NCBI GenBank assembly: GCA_043803805.1
Contig: JAZDJP010000077.1
Span: 1 to 49,514, forward strand
From: JAZDJP01 sp043803805
GTDB lineage: Bacteria; Planctomycetota; JAZDJP01
Length of the DNA stretch: 49,514 nt
Direction of reading: 5' to 3'
Position numbers and translations under genes: made by a program. Within the stretch, counting starts at the first letter, position 1. The number at the start of each line of letters is the position of its first letter. This document shows, one piece after another, positions 32,502-41,173 of this stretch. The notes beneath the pieces are model-generated. The model had not been told where the DNA came from. It saw only the letters and a program-made list of their open reading frames with translations, and searched no databases.

Positions 32502-33413
32502 ATGCCCGGCTATCGTGAAATAATAAGAGCCGTGAAACATTGGAGATGGAAAATCTGTTGGGGAAGTGCAGGCACTGTTTTCATTCTTCTCATCCTCTTC
32601 ACGTTTGCCGGCCTCTGGCCAGGATACATGAAACCGGAATACGGGGAAACCGGGATTCCTCCGAAGACCGGTTCGATGGAAGAAATCAAAGTTCTGTCCT
32701 ACAACATTGCGAAGTGTTTTTACTACCAGGAGGGATACTCTCCCGAAAAAGTCAAAAAACGCCTGGATGGAATCGCATCGTTTATCCAGGAAGAGCAACC
32801 CGACCTGGTATGCCTGTCTGAAATCGTTTATGACTGCGCCCCCTGCCCGGTCAATCAAGTGGTCTATCTGGCTGCCCAATCGAAGATGCACGCCTATGCC
32901 TTCGGCCCCAATTACTGCTGGGGGTTGCCATTTTGGAAGATCCGCACCGGAAATGCGGTGCTTTCCCGATGGCCCCTGCGACCGCTCGAAAATGTCCCCC
33001 TTCCCGGCCGAAAATCCTTCTTTTATCCCAAAGGCAATCGTTGCATCCTTTTTTGCGAAATCCGGATCCATGACAAAACGATCCGGGTGGGATCACTTCA
33101 CAACGATTCTTATGATCCCGGAAACAACTTTCGGCAGACGGAATATATTCTCAACATGATTGACGGGCAACCCACCTTTCTGGCCGGCGATTTCAACGCC
33201 ACACCGTCACAGCCGTCCATGATCGCCTACAAAACAAGCGGCCTGTTCGCGGGAACGTGGAATGGACCGCCCACATGGCCGGCGGAAAATCCCCGGAACT
33301 GCATCGATTTTATCCTCGCCCCCCGGAACTGGACCTTGCGAGAACACCGGGTCCCCCATGTAAATCATTCCGACCATCTCCCGGTGATCAGCGTTTTTCA
33401 AATATTACAATGA
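32502..33413 (+). CDS. Membrane-anchored endonuclease/exonuclease/phosphatase-family protein
   Basis: A 303-residue protein: one N-terminal membrane helix (GTVFILLILFTFAGLWPG) and an EEP catalytic domain with VLSYNIAKC, CLSEIV (metal-binding Glu), FLAGDFNATPSQPSM (Asp-x-Asn) and HVNHSDHLPV (Ser-Asp-His). The substrate may be a nucleic acid, phospholipid or other phosphoester outside the membrane; it cannot be told. Six bases after folD, probably co-transcribed. Base composition is more AT-rich than folD. Confidence 0.85.
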   Translation: MPGYREIIRAVKHWRWKICWGSAGTVFILLILFTFAGLWPGYMKPEYGETGIPPKTGSMEEIKVLSYNIAKCFYYQEGYSPEKVKKRLDGIASFIQEEQPDLVCLSEIVYDCAPCPVNQVVYLAAQSKMHAYAFGPNYCWGLPFWKIRTGNAVLSRWPLRPLENVPLPGRKSFFYPKGNRCILFCEIRIHDKTIRVGSLHNDSYDPGNNFRQTEYILNMIDGQPTFLAGDFNATPSQPSMIAYKTSGLFAGTWNGPPTWPAENPRNCIDFILAPRNWTLREHRVPHVNHSDHLPVISVFQILQ

Positions 33414-33450
33414 CGAAAAAGTCCCATGGGCATATTGAGATGGTGTTGAC

Positions 33451-33675
33451 ATGAGAAAATTTTCCAAGGGATTGCTGATCGGAATGGTGATTTTCGGTGG
33501 GGTCTTCGCAAGTGGACTTATCCCCCCTGAATTTTTTCAGCGTCTGCCCGTGTGGGGCTGGTTTCTCGTCGGCGCATGTATCTTGGTGGCAATCATCGAA
33601 GCCGGATGTGGTTTGTTTGAACTTCTTTTCAAAAGCAAGAATAACGCCAAAAGCGACTCGGAGCGTCCCGAATAA
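33451..33675 (+). CDS. Small two-helix membrane protein
   Basis: A 74-residue protein with two membrane helices (LLIGMVIFGGVFASGLI and FLVGACILVAIIEAGCGLF) and a charged Lys/Ser-rich tail. It lies 37 bases after the EEP gene. Shine-Dalgarno is weak. No family recognised; function unknown. Confidence 0.6.
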   Translation: MRKFSKGLLIGMVIFGGVFASGLIPPEFFQRLPVWGWFLVGACILVAIIEAGCGLFELLFKSKNNAKSDSERPE

Positions 33676-33841
33676 TCCTCCCGAGCCGCCGCAACCCGTT
33701 CCCGGCGCGGCGGGAGCCGCGCCCTCCACAATTCAATGCAGAATTCCGAATTCATTCGGCATTCGGAATTCGAAATTCAACATTTCATCCCCCGTGCGGT
33801 TCCCGATTCCAAATTTCCGGTGTCATACCCGCGCAGGTCCT
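33676..33841. repeat. Gap of GC hairpin and ATTCG word repeats
   Basis: Contains a CCCGGCGCGGCGGGAGCC-type inverted unit (near 33700-33725, related to 24090-24112) and ATTCGxAATTCG words (33733-33790). No gene is seen. Confidence 0.65.
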
Positions 33842-33850
33842 TGTTATAAT
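33842..33850 (+). promoter_or_regulatory. Extended -10 promoter of the radical SAM gene
   Basis: TG-T-TATAAT: a perfect -10 box with the extended TGn element, 19 bases before ATG 33870. The -35 region is poor, as is usual for extended -10 promoters. Confidence 0.6.
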
Positions 33851-33869
33851 CCCCCCTGGGAATTTCCCC

Positions 33870-34994
33870 ATGGATACCCTGCAAAAACTCTCCCTCCTCG
33901 CCGACGACTCCCGGTACGACATCTCCTGCGCCTGCGCGACCTCCAAGGAGGAACACCGCGTCCGCCGCCCCGACGGCCTGTGGCTATACCCGGTCGCCCT
34001 CCCGAACGGGGGGAAGTCCATCATGCTGAAGACGCTCCTCTCCAACGCCTGCGTGAACAATTGTTTGTACTGTCCCCACCGCGCCACGCGGGACACCCCC
34101 CGGTGCGCGCTGGAACCGGAAACGATCGCTTCCGTTTTTATGGACTACGTCCGGCGCAATTCCGTATTCGGGTTGTTCCTCTCGAGCGGCGTTCTCGGGA
34201 CGCCCGACGCCACGATGGAACGCCTCTCCGCCGTGGCCGCCACACTCCGCCGGCGCCACGCCTTCCGCGGCTACATCCACCTCAAGGTCATCCCCGGCGC
34301 GTCGGACGCCGCGATCCGGGAGGCGCTGTCGCTGGCGAGCGCCGTGTCGCTCAACGTCGAGGCGCCCACCCGCGCCGCCTTCGCGAAAATGTCCCGCGAC
34401 AAAAATTACGATAAAGACATCGTCTCCCCCATCCGCCGCCTCAGCGAACTCACCGCGCCGGGAACGCCCTTTGCCCATAAAAAAATAACGACCCAGTTCA
34501 TCGTGGGTGCCTCGGACGAAAAAGACACCGAGATCGTGAAGGCGACATTCGGGCTCTACCGGCGTCTGCGTCTGAGCCGGGTGTATTTCAGCGCCTACCA
34601 GCGGGGGGCGGGCGATCCCTCCCTCCCCGGCGAACAGAACTCCCCGGCCCGTCCGGGCGACACCCTCACGCGCGAGCATCGACTGTACCAGGCGGACTGG
34701 CTGATCCGGAAATACGGGTTTTCGGACGCCGAGATCCCCTTCGGCCCCGACGGAAACCTGTCCCTCGAAACGGACCCGAAAACGCTGTGGGCGAAACAGC
34801 ATCCCGAGCGTTTTCCAATGGATATCAATAAAGCGGATCGCGACGAACTCCTGCGTGTCCCCGGCCTCGGGCCGGTCACGGTCAACCGCATCCTCGAATC
34901 GCGCGCCGGGGGAAACCGCATCCGGCATCTGACAGACCTCGGACGCATGGGAAAACGGCTGCAGACGGCTGGGGAATACATAACGTTTGGATAG
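33870..34994 (+). CDS. Putative DNA modification/repair radical SAM protein (TIGR03916 type)
   Basis: A 374-residue radical SAM enzyme. The [4Fe-4S] motif is C-x3-C-x2-C in NACVNNCLYCPHR at about residue 60, preceded by two further cysteines (CACATS). The C-terminus ends in a helix-hairpin-helix pair (INKADRDELLRVPGLGPVTV) that binds DNA non-specifically. This architecture matches the TIGR03916 family, usually next to a TIGR03915 DNA-glycosylase-like partner; here the neighbour is a Ski2-like helicase starting one base after the stop. Substrate unknown. Confidence 0.9.
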   Translation: MDTLQKLSLLADDSRYDISCACATSKEEHRVRRPDGLWLYPVALPNGGKSIMLKTLLSNACVNNCLYCPHRATRDTPRCALEPETIASVFMDYVRRNSVFGLFLSSGVLGTPDATMERLSAVAATLRRRHAFRGYIHLKVIPGASDAAIREALSLASAVSLNVEAPTRAAFAKMSRDKNYDKDIVSPIRRLSELTAPGTPFAHKKITTQFIVGASDEKDTEIVKATFGLYRRLRLSRVYFSAYQRGAGDPSLPGEQNSPARPGDTLTREHRLYQADWLIRKYGFSDAEIPFGPDGNLSLETDPKTLWAKQHPERFPMDINKADRDELLRVPGLGPVTVNRILESRAGGNRIRHLTDLGRMGKRLQTAGEYITFG

Positions 34995-34995
34995 C

Positions 34996-37059
34996 ATGGA
35001 CACCACTCGCACATTCCGCGGCCTCGTCCTCGACGACTTCCAGGTGAAGGCCATCGAGGCCCTGGACCGCGGGGAATCCGTCCTCGTCACCGCCCCCACC
35101 GGCGCGGGCAAGACCCTCATCGCCGAATACGCGATTGAAAAATGCATCGCGGAAGGGAAGAGGATCATCTACACCTCCCCCATCAAGGCCCTTTCCAACC
35201 AGAAATTCCGCGATTTCCTCCGGGAGCACGGCGACACCGTCGGCATCGTGACGGGAGACGTCTCCGTCCATCCCCACGCCCGGATCCTCATCATGACGAC
35301 GGAGATATTCCGGAACACCCTCTTCGACGACCCGGCGCGGCTGGCGGACGTCGAATACGTGATTTTCGACGAGATTCACTACTTGAGCGACCCGGAACGC
35401 GGGACGGTCTGGGAGGAAAGCATCATCTTCGCCCCCCCGTCCATCAAAATCATCGCCCTCTCCGCCACCATCCCGAATCACGCGGAAATCGTCCGGTGGA
35501 TCGAGACCATCCGGGGGACGCGGCTCACCCTCGTCATCGAGGAAACGCGCCCGGTGCCCCTGCGCCACCGCCTGTTTGTCGAGTCCGTCGGGATCACCAG
35601 TCCCAATAAACTGGGCCCGGTTCTCCAGAAACTGCGTCGCGGGTGGGACGACGACCGCCGGCACCGAAGCCGGTTCGACCGCCGTCACCGCGGCGACCGC
35701 CGGGACGACCGCCGCGGACCGCCCGCCGGCCCCTCCGGGCGCGGCGCCCTCCTCGACCACCTCGCGAAGGAGAACGAACTTCCCTGTTTGTATTTCCTCT
35801 TCAACCGGACCGGCTGTGAGGAGCGGGCCTGGGAGAGCCGCCACCGCGCGCTCCTGCCCCCGGAGGCGACGGAATCGAACCTCGCCCGGTTCGACACCCT
35901 CGCGGAACGGTTTTCCCTCGCCCGCGACCGCACGACCGAGAACCTGCGGCTCCTCGTGGGCCGCGGCATCGCCTACCATCACGCGGGGATGCTCCCCTCC
36001 CTCAAGGAGATTGTCGAGGTCATTTTCTCGGAAGGGGCCATCCGGCTCCTTTTCGCGACGGAGACATTCGCCCTCGGCGTCAACATGCCCGCACGGTCGG
36101 TCGTCGTGGATTCCCTCGTCAAGTTCGACGGCGTCCAGACGGTGCCTCTGCGCTGCCGGGAGTACCACCAGATGGCGGGTCGCGCGGGTCGGCGCGGGAT
36201 GGACGAGGCCGGCACGGCCTACGCGCGCATTGACCGGAACGCCCCCGAGGAACGCACGGTCCTCCGGATCCTGGAGGGAAACCTCGAACGGGTGGAAAGC
36301 CAGCTCAATCTTTCCTACGCCACCGTCCTCAACCTCCACGAACGGTTGGGGAAACGCATCTTCGAGATTTCCGCCAAGAGCCTCGCGAGTTTCACGGGAC
36401 GCGTCTCCGGGGGATCGGCCGCGGACGACGAGGCCTCCGACCGGCGCCTGCGCCGGCGCATCCGCCAACTCGAACGGCTCATCACCGGACGCCTGGCGGT
36501 CCTGAAGGAACTGGGGTGCCTCGACGACGCCGGCGTGACGGAGAAGGGGCGTCTGGCCCGGCGCGTCAACGGCTACGAACTCGTCATGGCGGAAATCGTC
36601 ACCCGCGGGATTCCGGAGGGGCTCGACGCGTCGCGCCTCGCGGCCGCGGCGGCGTCCGTCGTCTACGAGGCCCGGCGGGGCACATTCCACCGGCGCCTGA
36701 AGGAGGTGGATTTCCAGGACGTCCGCGTCGCCATCGAGACGGTCGCCGGGGAAATTCACGACCTCGAGGACACCAACCGGGTATACCCGTGCATCCGGAT
36801 CCCGGATTTCCGCATCGCCTCCGCGGCCTGGCTCTGGTGCCAGGAGGGCGTGGAATTCAACGAGGTGCGCCAGCTCACAAGCGCCTCGGACGGCGACATC
36901 GTGCGGACGTTCCGGATGACGGTCCAGCTTCTCCGTCAGACCGCCCAGGCCCTGGCGGACACCCCCTGGGCCCGTTACGCCGACACCTTCCGCGCCGCCA
37001 TGAAATGCCTCAAGCGCGGCGAGGTGGATGCGGAGTGGCAGTTGATGGCAGGGGAATAA
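34996..37059 (+). CDS. Ski2-like DEAD/DEAH-box helicase with DSHCT domain
   Basis: A 687-residue superfamily 2 helicase. Motif I TAPTGAGKT, Ia TSPIKALSNQK, II FDEIHYL (DE-I-H), III LSATIPN, and VI HQMAGRAGRRG are present, and the C-terminal third is the all-helical DSHCT domain of Mtr4/Ski2 proteins. At about residues 215-250, between the RecA domains, there is a low-complexity Arg/Asp insert (DDDRRHRSRFDRRHRGDRRD). Start is ATG 34996, one base after the radical SAM stop; a TTG at 34987 overlaps it. It likely unwinds RNA or DNA; coupling to the radical SAM protein is suggested by spacing. Confidence 0.9.
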   Translation: MDTTRTFRGLVLDDFQVKAIEALDRGESVLVTAPTGAGKTLIAEYAIEKCIAEGKRIIYTSPIKALSNQKFRDFLREHGDTVGIVTGDVSVHPHARILIMTTEIFRNTLFDDPARLADVEYVIFDEIHYLSDPERGTVWEESIIFAPPSIKIIALSATIPNHAEIVRWIETIRGTRLTLVIEETRPVPLRHRLFVESVGITSPNKLGPVLQKLRRGWDDDRRHRSRFDRRHRGDRRDDRRGPPAGPSGRGALLDHLAKENELPCLYFLFNRTGCEERAWESRHRALLPPEATESNLARFDTLAERFSLARDRTTENLRLLVGRGIAYHHAGMLPSLKEIVEVIFSEGAIRLLFATETFALGVNMPARSVVVDSLVKFDGVQTVPLRCREYHQMAGRAGRRGMDEAGTAYARIDRNAPEERTVLRILEGNLERVESQLNLSYATVLNLHERLGKRIFEISAKSLASFTGRVSGGSAADDEASDRRLRRRIRQLERLITGRLAVLKELGCLDDAGVTEKGRLARRVNGYELVMAEIVTRGIPEGLDASRLAAAAASVVYEARRGTFHRRLKEVDFQDVRVAIETVAGEIHDLEDTNRVYPCIRIPDFRIASAAWLWCQEGVEFNEVRQLTSASDGDIVRTFRMTVQLLRQTAQALADTPWARYADTFRAAMKCLKRGEVDAEWQLMAGE

Positions 37060-37301
37060 CTGCCGTCGCTCGCAGAAACACCGCAGGATGAGCGGTCAGC
37101 AATCAGCTTTTAGCCGGAATAGGGATTACCGTCTTCCCAAAGGGCAAACTCGGCGCGACGGGAATGGGTGGCGGCGGCGCTGGAGCGCCGCCCTCCAAAC
37201 TCTCTCCCTCAGAAAAAACCGATGAAATTCCGAATGCCGAATTGACTCGTCGCTCGACAATCATCGGCATCGGCGATAAGATTCCAGATGGGATTCGGCC
37301 C
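37060..37301. repeat. Gap with a 9-base-pair GC hairpin
   Basis: No convincing gene. GGCGGCGCT-GG-AGCGCCGCC (37173-37192) is a perfect hairpin followed by CTCC, a type seen in altered form at 24090-24112 and 33700-33725. The open frame continuing upstream from the next gene runs through this and is not credible as coding. Confidence 0.6.
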
Positions 37302-37973
37302 ATGAACCACAACACTCGGTTATCATTTTCACGCTGGTTTTTCCTGATAATCCCGATGGTGGTTGCATCATGTCAAACAACGGAAACGGGATCGGGATTA
37401 CATCCTCAAGATACTACCTGGAAGACGAAACAGATAAAATTCCTAAAAGTCGAAATGCCCGACGGTTGGGATGTCCAACCATACATATACAACAATAAAA
37501 ATCACGGATACCTTCTGGTTGATGACAAACAGCAAAACATCGGCCATATCGGCTTTTACGTTGGCGGACCGGAATACGTGGATTGTTTCTGCTTGCGCAA
37601 GGAAGATTACGGTTATCGCGAGGCGGACGGCATGAAGATTTGGTCAGCATATACCCCATTCAAAGGGGAATCGTTTCTTTCGAGTAAAAAAATTGCCAAA
37701 GGCGATTGCCGACTCATCTGGCATATGTCATTCCCGAAAGAAACCAACATTCATGGGAATGTGTTGAACCGGATCGTGGAAAGTATGCGTTTGGTGGATG
37801 TGGACCGGTACCATGCCCCGAGTCGTCCGGCATCCGAACCTATAGAACCCTTACCATGGCACGTACGGAAGTGGGACAACCCCCTTGAATCGGCCCCCGT
37901 CAATGAGACCCCAAATCCCTCGAAACCCTTCCCCCCTTTGGAAAAGTTGCCACCCCTCACGCCCGAGGAATAA
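37302..37973 (+). CDS. Putative lipoprotein
   Basis: A 223-residue protein with a lipoprotein signal: MNHNTRLSFSRW, hydrophobic run, lipobox VVASC. The mature part contains VEMPDGWDVQPYIY, which looks like the start of a small photosystem-II-P-like or 'VPxGW' domain, and ends in a Pro-rich tail (PNPSKPFPPLEKLPPL). ATG 37302 is decided by the signal peptide; Shine-Dalgarno is weak. The gene is AT-richer than its neighbours. Function unknown. Confidence 0.72.
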   Translation: MNHNTRLSFSRWFFLIIPMVVASCQTTETGSGLHPQDTTWKTKQIKFLKVEMPDGWDVQPYIYNNKNHGYLLVDDKQQNIGHIGFYVGGPEYVDCFCLRKEDYGYREADGMKIWSAYTPFKGESFLSSKKIAKGDCRLIWHMSFPKETNIHGNVLNRIVESMRLVDVDRYHAPSRPASEPIEPLPWHVRKWDNPLESAPVNETPNPSKPFPPLEKLPPLTPEE

Positions 37974-38053
37974 CTGAAAACGGGAAACCGGAAACCGGAA
38001 ACGGGAAACGACAAGGGTTGGCTAATCGCTGACCGCTGATGGCTGACGGCTCT

Positions 38054-39904
38054 TCATTCGCGTTTCCCTGCTTCTTCGAACGCCCTCCGCCGCATGAAAA
38101 GAGCGTCCCGCTTCTTGAGAATCCGGGCATCCCCCGGGTGACGGACAAGGGCGCCGCCCAGGAGCGCCAGACCCTGAGCCTGAAGGCGGATCGCCTCCTC
38201 CCGGACACGGGGATCCTCCTTTACAACACCAAGCATCAGATAGAGCCGATCGTAGGCATCAAAATCAAGCGGGTTCCGGCGGAGAGCGGCCAGAAGCGTC
38301 CCGGCGGCCTCTCCGTTCCGGCCGAGTTCCCCGACAACCATCCCGAGGCACCGCCGTGCGAACCGGTAATCCCGGCACCCGCCAAGGATGACGCGGTATT
38401 CCGTCTCCGCCGCGGCCCACTCCCCGGCCTCCCGTAGCACTTTCGCGATGCTGTAATGAATCTTGACGGCCGTCGCGGGATCCGGGAAAAACGCCAGCGC
38501 CAGACGGTACCGCCCCAGAACCTTCTCCTCACCTTTCCGGGAAATGCGCTCGAGGGCGACGGCCTCCTTGAAATTCTTCTCCCGACCCGCAATCCGGGCC
38601 TTGAGGCGAGCCTCATGAATCTCCCGCGTGCCGTCCACGCCCTCCGAGTACCAATACTGGGAGACGGCCGGCAGAAGGGCCATCCCGCACACCGCGAGCC
38701 CCGCCACGCGCCCGGCCACCCCCGCGAACGGGGCCACGGCCCGGGCCCCACCGGTTTCGCGCCCAAGCCACAGCAATCCCAGCAATGTCCAGAGGAGCAT
38801 CCGCCCCATCGGAACCGACAGGAACAGACTGACGCATCCGTCCGCGAGAAGGCCGATGACCGCCGCCGCCATGACGAGATCGTGACGACTTTCAGGGGCG
38901 CGCCCACGCGACAGCGACCGCGCGACGGGCCGGAGCACCCACAGGAACAACACGACGCCGGCGATGCCGAGTTCGACCAGAGTCAGAAGGAAAATGTTGT
39001 GGGGATCCCAACTTTGCTCCGCCGCGTGGGGATGGGCGAAGTATGACACAGAACGGTAATCCGGAAACACCGCCCAAAAATTTCCGCTCCCCCATCCGAG
39101 GACCGCCCGGAAACCGTTCGCGAGGGCCATCCGCACCGAGCCCCCCCACAGACACGGCCGGATCCCCCAGAAATCACCGGGAATCACGTTCGGGAGAATG
39201 ATGACCGCCGCCAGACCTCCCGCCAGAAGTCCCAGTCCGAGCCGGGGCAGATGGACCCACACCACCACGATTGCGGCCACTCCCATTCCGACAAGCGCCC
39301 CGCGTCCTTCGCACGCCGCGGCCACCATCACGCACAGAAGACACACCGCCAGACCGGAAACGACACGCCGGACGTAACCGGGATCGCGCGCCGGCGAGAA
39401 CTGCTTCAGAACGGCAGCCAGCCCGAACGCGAATACCGGGATGAAAAACGACGCCGCCACCGTGGGATTGTCGAAGGGGACCGCGGACCATTTGAACGCC
39501 AGCATTCCCGCGCGGGACAGCCCCTGGAAAACGAGAACCACCACGGCGAGTCCCGCGGCCGCCCACCCCCACCACCGGACGAACCGACCCAAGCCAAGAC
39601 GCCTCACCTCGATGGCCGCGACGAGGCCGCCGAGAACCATCAATCCGTTGTCCAGTCCCTGCCGGAGGGCCGTCAGGGGATAGGCGGCCCACGCGGCCGA
39701 GAGGAGTCCCGCCAGAATCCACCAGAGAACCGGCCGGGCCCGCCCCCACAGCAATTCGACAAGCGCCCCCCCCGCCCCGGCCATGAGCGCCGCCCCCGCG
39801 ATCATCAGGAACAAAGTGCCCTTGAGATACGCATACTCGAACGTGAGCCGGGTGAAAACGAAGGGGATGATGCAAAGTCCAAGAACAAAAAACGCCGGGA
39901 ACAA
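38054..39904 (-). CDS. O-antigen ligase/polymerase-like membrane protein with TPR region
   Basis: About ten membrane helices (from FPAFFVLGLCIIPFVFTRLT to GLLWLGRETGG) with the Wzy/WaaL periplasmic loop signature (GWGSGNFWAVFP then HPHAAEQSWDPHNIFLLTLVELG), followed by a soluble C-terminal ~190 residues of TPR-like helices. Such proteins join or polymerise surface glycans. I choose TTG 39904, with GGGAG six bases upstream, giving 616 residues. The frame is open upstream through TTTCCAG repeats and antisense to proB, which is not credible coding. manA and manC elsewhere could supply mannose donors. Confidence 0.85.
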   Translation of the reverse strand: MFPAFFVLGLCIIPFVFTRLTFEYAYLKGTLFLMIAGAALMAGAGGALVELLWGRARPVLWWILAGLLSAAWAAYPLTALRQGLDNGLMVLGGLVAAIEVRRLGLGRFVRWWGWAAAGLAVVVLVFQGLSRAGMLAFKWSAVPFDNPTVAASFFIPVFAFGLAAVLKQFSPARDPGYVRRVVSGLAVCLLCVMVAAACEGRGALVGMGVAAIVVVWVHLPRLGLGLLAGGLAAVIILPNVIPGDFWGIRPCLWGGSVRMALANGFRAVLGWGSGNFWAVFPDYRSVSYFAHPHAAEQSWDPHNIFLLTLVELGIAGVVLFLWVLRPVARSLSRGRAPESRHDLVMAAAVIGLLADGCVSLFLSVPMGRMLLWTLLGLLWLGRETGGARAVAPFAGVAGRVAGLAVCGMALLPAVSQYWYSEGVDGTREIHEARLKARIAGREKNFKEAVALERISRKGEEKVLGRYRLALAFFPDPATAVKIHYSIAKVLREAGEWAAAETEYRVILGGCRDYRFARRCLGMVVGELGRNGEAAGTLLAALRRNPLDFDAYDRLYLMLGVVKEDPRVREEAIRLQAQGLALLGGALVRHPGDARILKKRDALFMRRRAFEEAGKRE

Positions 39905-39936
39905 AGGAATTCTCCCATCCCGCGAGAGGGAACTTC

Positions 39937-40010
39937 CCGTTTCCGGTTTTTCGTTTCCGGTTTCCAGTTTCCAGTTTCCAGTTTCCAATTTCAAGTTTCC
40001 AGTTTCAAAA
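39937..40010. repeat. GTTTCCAG/GTTTCCGG tandem repeats at the proB 3' end
   Basis: Eight or more 7-8-base words of the type GTTTCCAG and GTTTCCGG in a row. The rightmost words form the last codons and stop of proB on the minus strand. Confidence 0.85.
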
Positions 40011-41124
40011 GGTTGTCCCGGTGAATCGCCTCGTCGGGCGGCGTGTAGCCGAGCCGGGCCGCCAGGTCCGACGTCTTCACCCCGCGCGCCTGGAGAAGTT
40101 CCTCCGCGGAATAATTGCACAGCCCCCGGGCGAAAACCTCCCCGCCCTCGAGCGCCACCTCCACGATATCCCCCCGGCGGAAATTCCCCTCCACGGCGCG
40201 GACGCCGATGGGAAGAAGGCTCCGGCCCCCCTCGAGAAGCGCCCTCCGCGCCCCGGCGTCCACGAACACCCGGCCGCGGGCCTTCGGGGCGAAGCGAAGC
40301 CACCGCTCGCGGCTCTTCATCGTCCGGGGCGCCGGGAGGAACAGCGTCCCGAGATTCTCCCCGGCGAGGATCCGCGAAATGACACGGGGCACGCGCCCCC
40401 CCGCGATAACCACAGGCTCCCCCGCCGCCACCGTCATCTCCACGGCCTTGAGTTTTCCCTCCATCCCGCCGACGCCGAGGCGGCTCTTCCGCCCCTCTTC
40501 CACAAACTCGAGGACCCCCTTCGAATACCGCTCCACGAGCGGGATGACGTCGCGTTTCGCGGGATCCCGGTAAAGTCCCTCCACGTCCGACAATAATATC
40601 AAAAGATCCGCGTGGACCACATTCGTCACGAGGGCCGACAGTAAATCATTGTCCCCGAACTTGATCTCCTCCACGGCCACGGTGTCGTTTTCATTGATCA
40701 CGGGGATCGCCCCGAGGCGCAGAACCTCCCGGAGTGTCGCCCGGGCGTTGAGGTACCGCCGCCGGTCGGCGAGATCGTCACGGGTGAGAAGAATCTGGGC
40801 CGCGTGGCAGCCGTGGCGGCGGAAGACCTCCTCGTAGAGACCGATGAGCACCCCCTGTCCCACCGCGGCCGACGCCTGGAGGGCGGCCAGTGTCTTCGGC
40901 CGCTTTTTCATGCCGAGAAGCCCCATCCCGGAACCGATGGCCCCGGACGAGACCAGGATGACTTCATACCCCTTCCGGCGGAGGCCGCAGACCTCCTCGC
41001 CGAGGGAATTCCCGATGAATCCGCGGTCCACCGCCCCGGAGGCGTCGGTGAGAACGGACGTCCCCACCTTCACCACCACGCGCTTCACCGCCCGCATGAG
41101 TCCGGCCCGGTCCATGATCATCAC
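39991..41124 (-). CDS. proB: Glutamate 5-kinase
   Basis: First step of proline synthesis: phosphorylates the glutamate gamma-carboxyl group. The 377-residue protein has an amino-acid-kinase domain (RVVVKVGTSVLTD, VSSGAIGSGM, INENDTVAVEEIKFGDND, LSDVEGLY, GGMEGKLKA) and a C-terminal PUA domain (ARGLCNYSAEEL). Normal length. The final residues LKLET and the stop codon fall in GTTTCCAG-type repeat DNA. Starts at 41124 or 41115 are possible. proA is not in the window. Confidence 0.95.
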   Translation of the reverse strand: MMIMDRAGLMRAVKRVVVKVGTSVLTDASGAVDRGFIGNSLGEEVCGLRRKGYEVILVSSGAIGSGMGLLGMKKRPKTLAALQASAAVGQGVLIGLYEEVFRRHGCHAAQILLTRDDLADRRRYLNARATLREVLRLGAIPVINENDTVAVEEIKFGDNDLLSALVTNVVHADLLILLSDVEGLYRDPAKRDVIPLVERYSKGVLEFVEEGRKSRLGVGGMEGKLKAVEMTVAAGEPVVIAGGRVPRVISRILAGENLGTLFLPAPRTMKSRERWLRFAPKARGRVFVDAGARRALLEGGRSLLPIGVRAVEGNFRRGDIVEVALEGGEVFARGLCNYSAEELLQARGVKTSDLAARLGYTPPDEAIHRDNLLKLET

Positions 41125-41173
41125 CCTGCCTCAAAAAACATTTCGCCACACCCGATTCATATTCCACCGCCCG

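Noticed and set aside
37164..37301. Upstream extension of the lipoprotein at 37302
   Set aside because: It would bury the lipoprotein signal peptide and is composed of hairpin repeat DNA.
39905..40303. N-terminal extension of the Wzy-like protein
   Set aside because: The frame is antisense to conserved proB and then runs through tandem repeats; membrane-protein features begin only after 39904.
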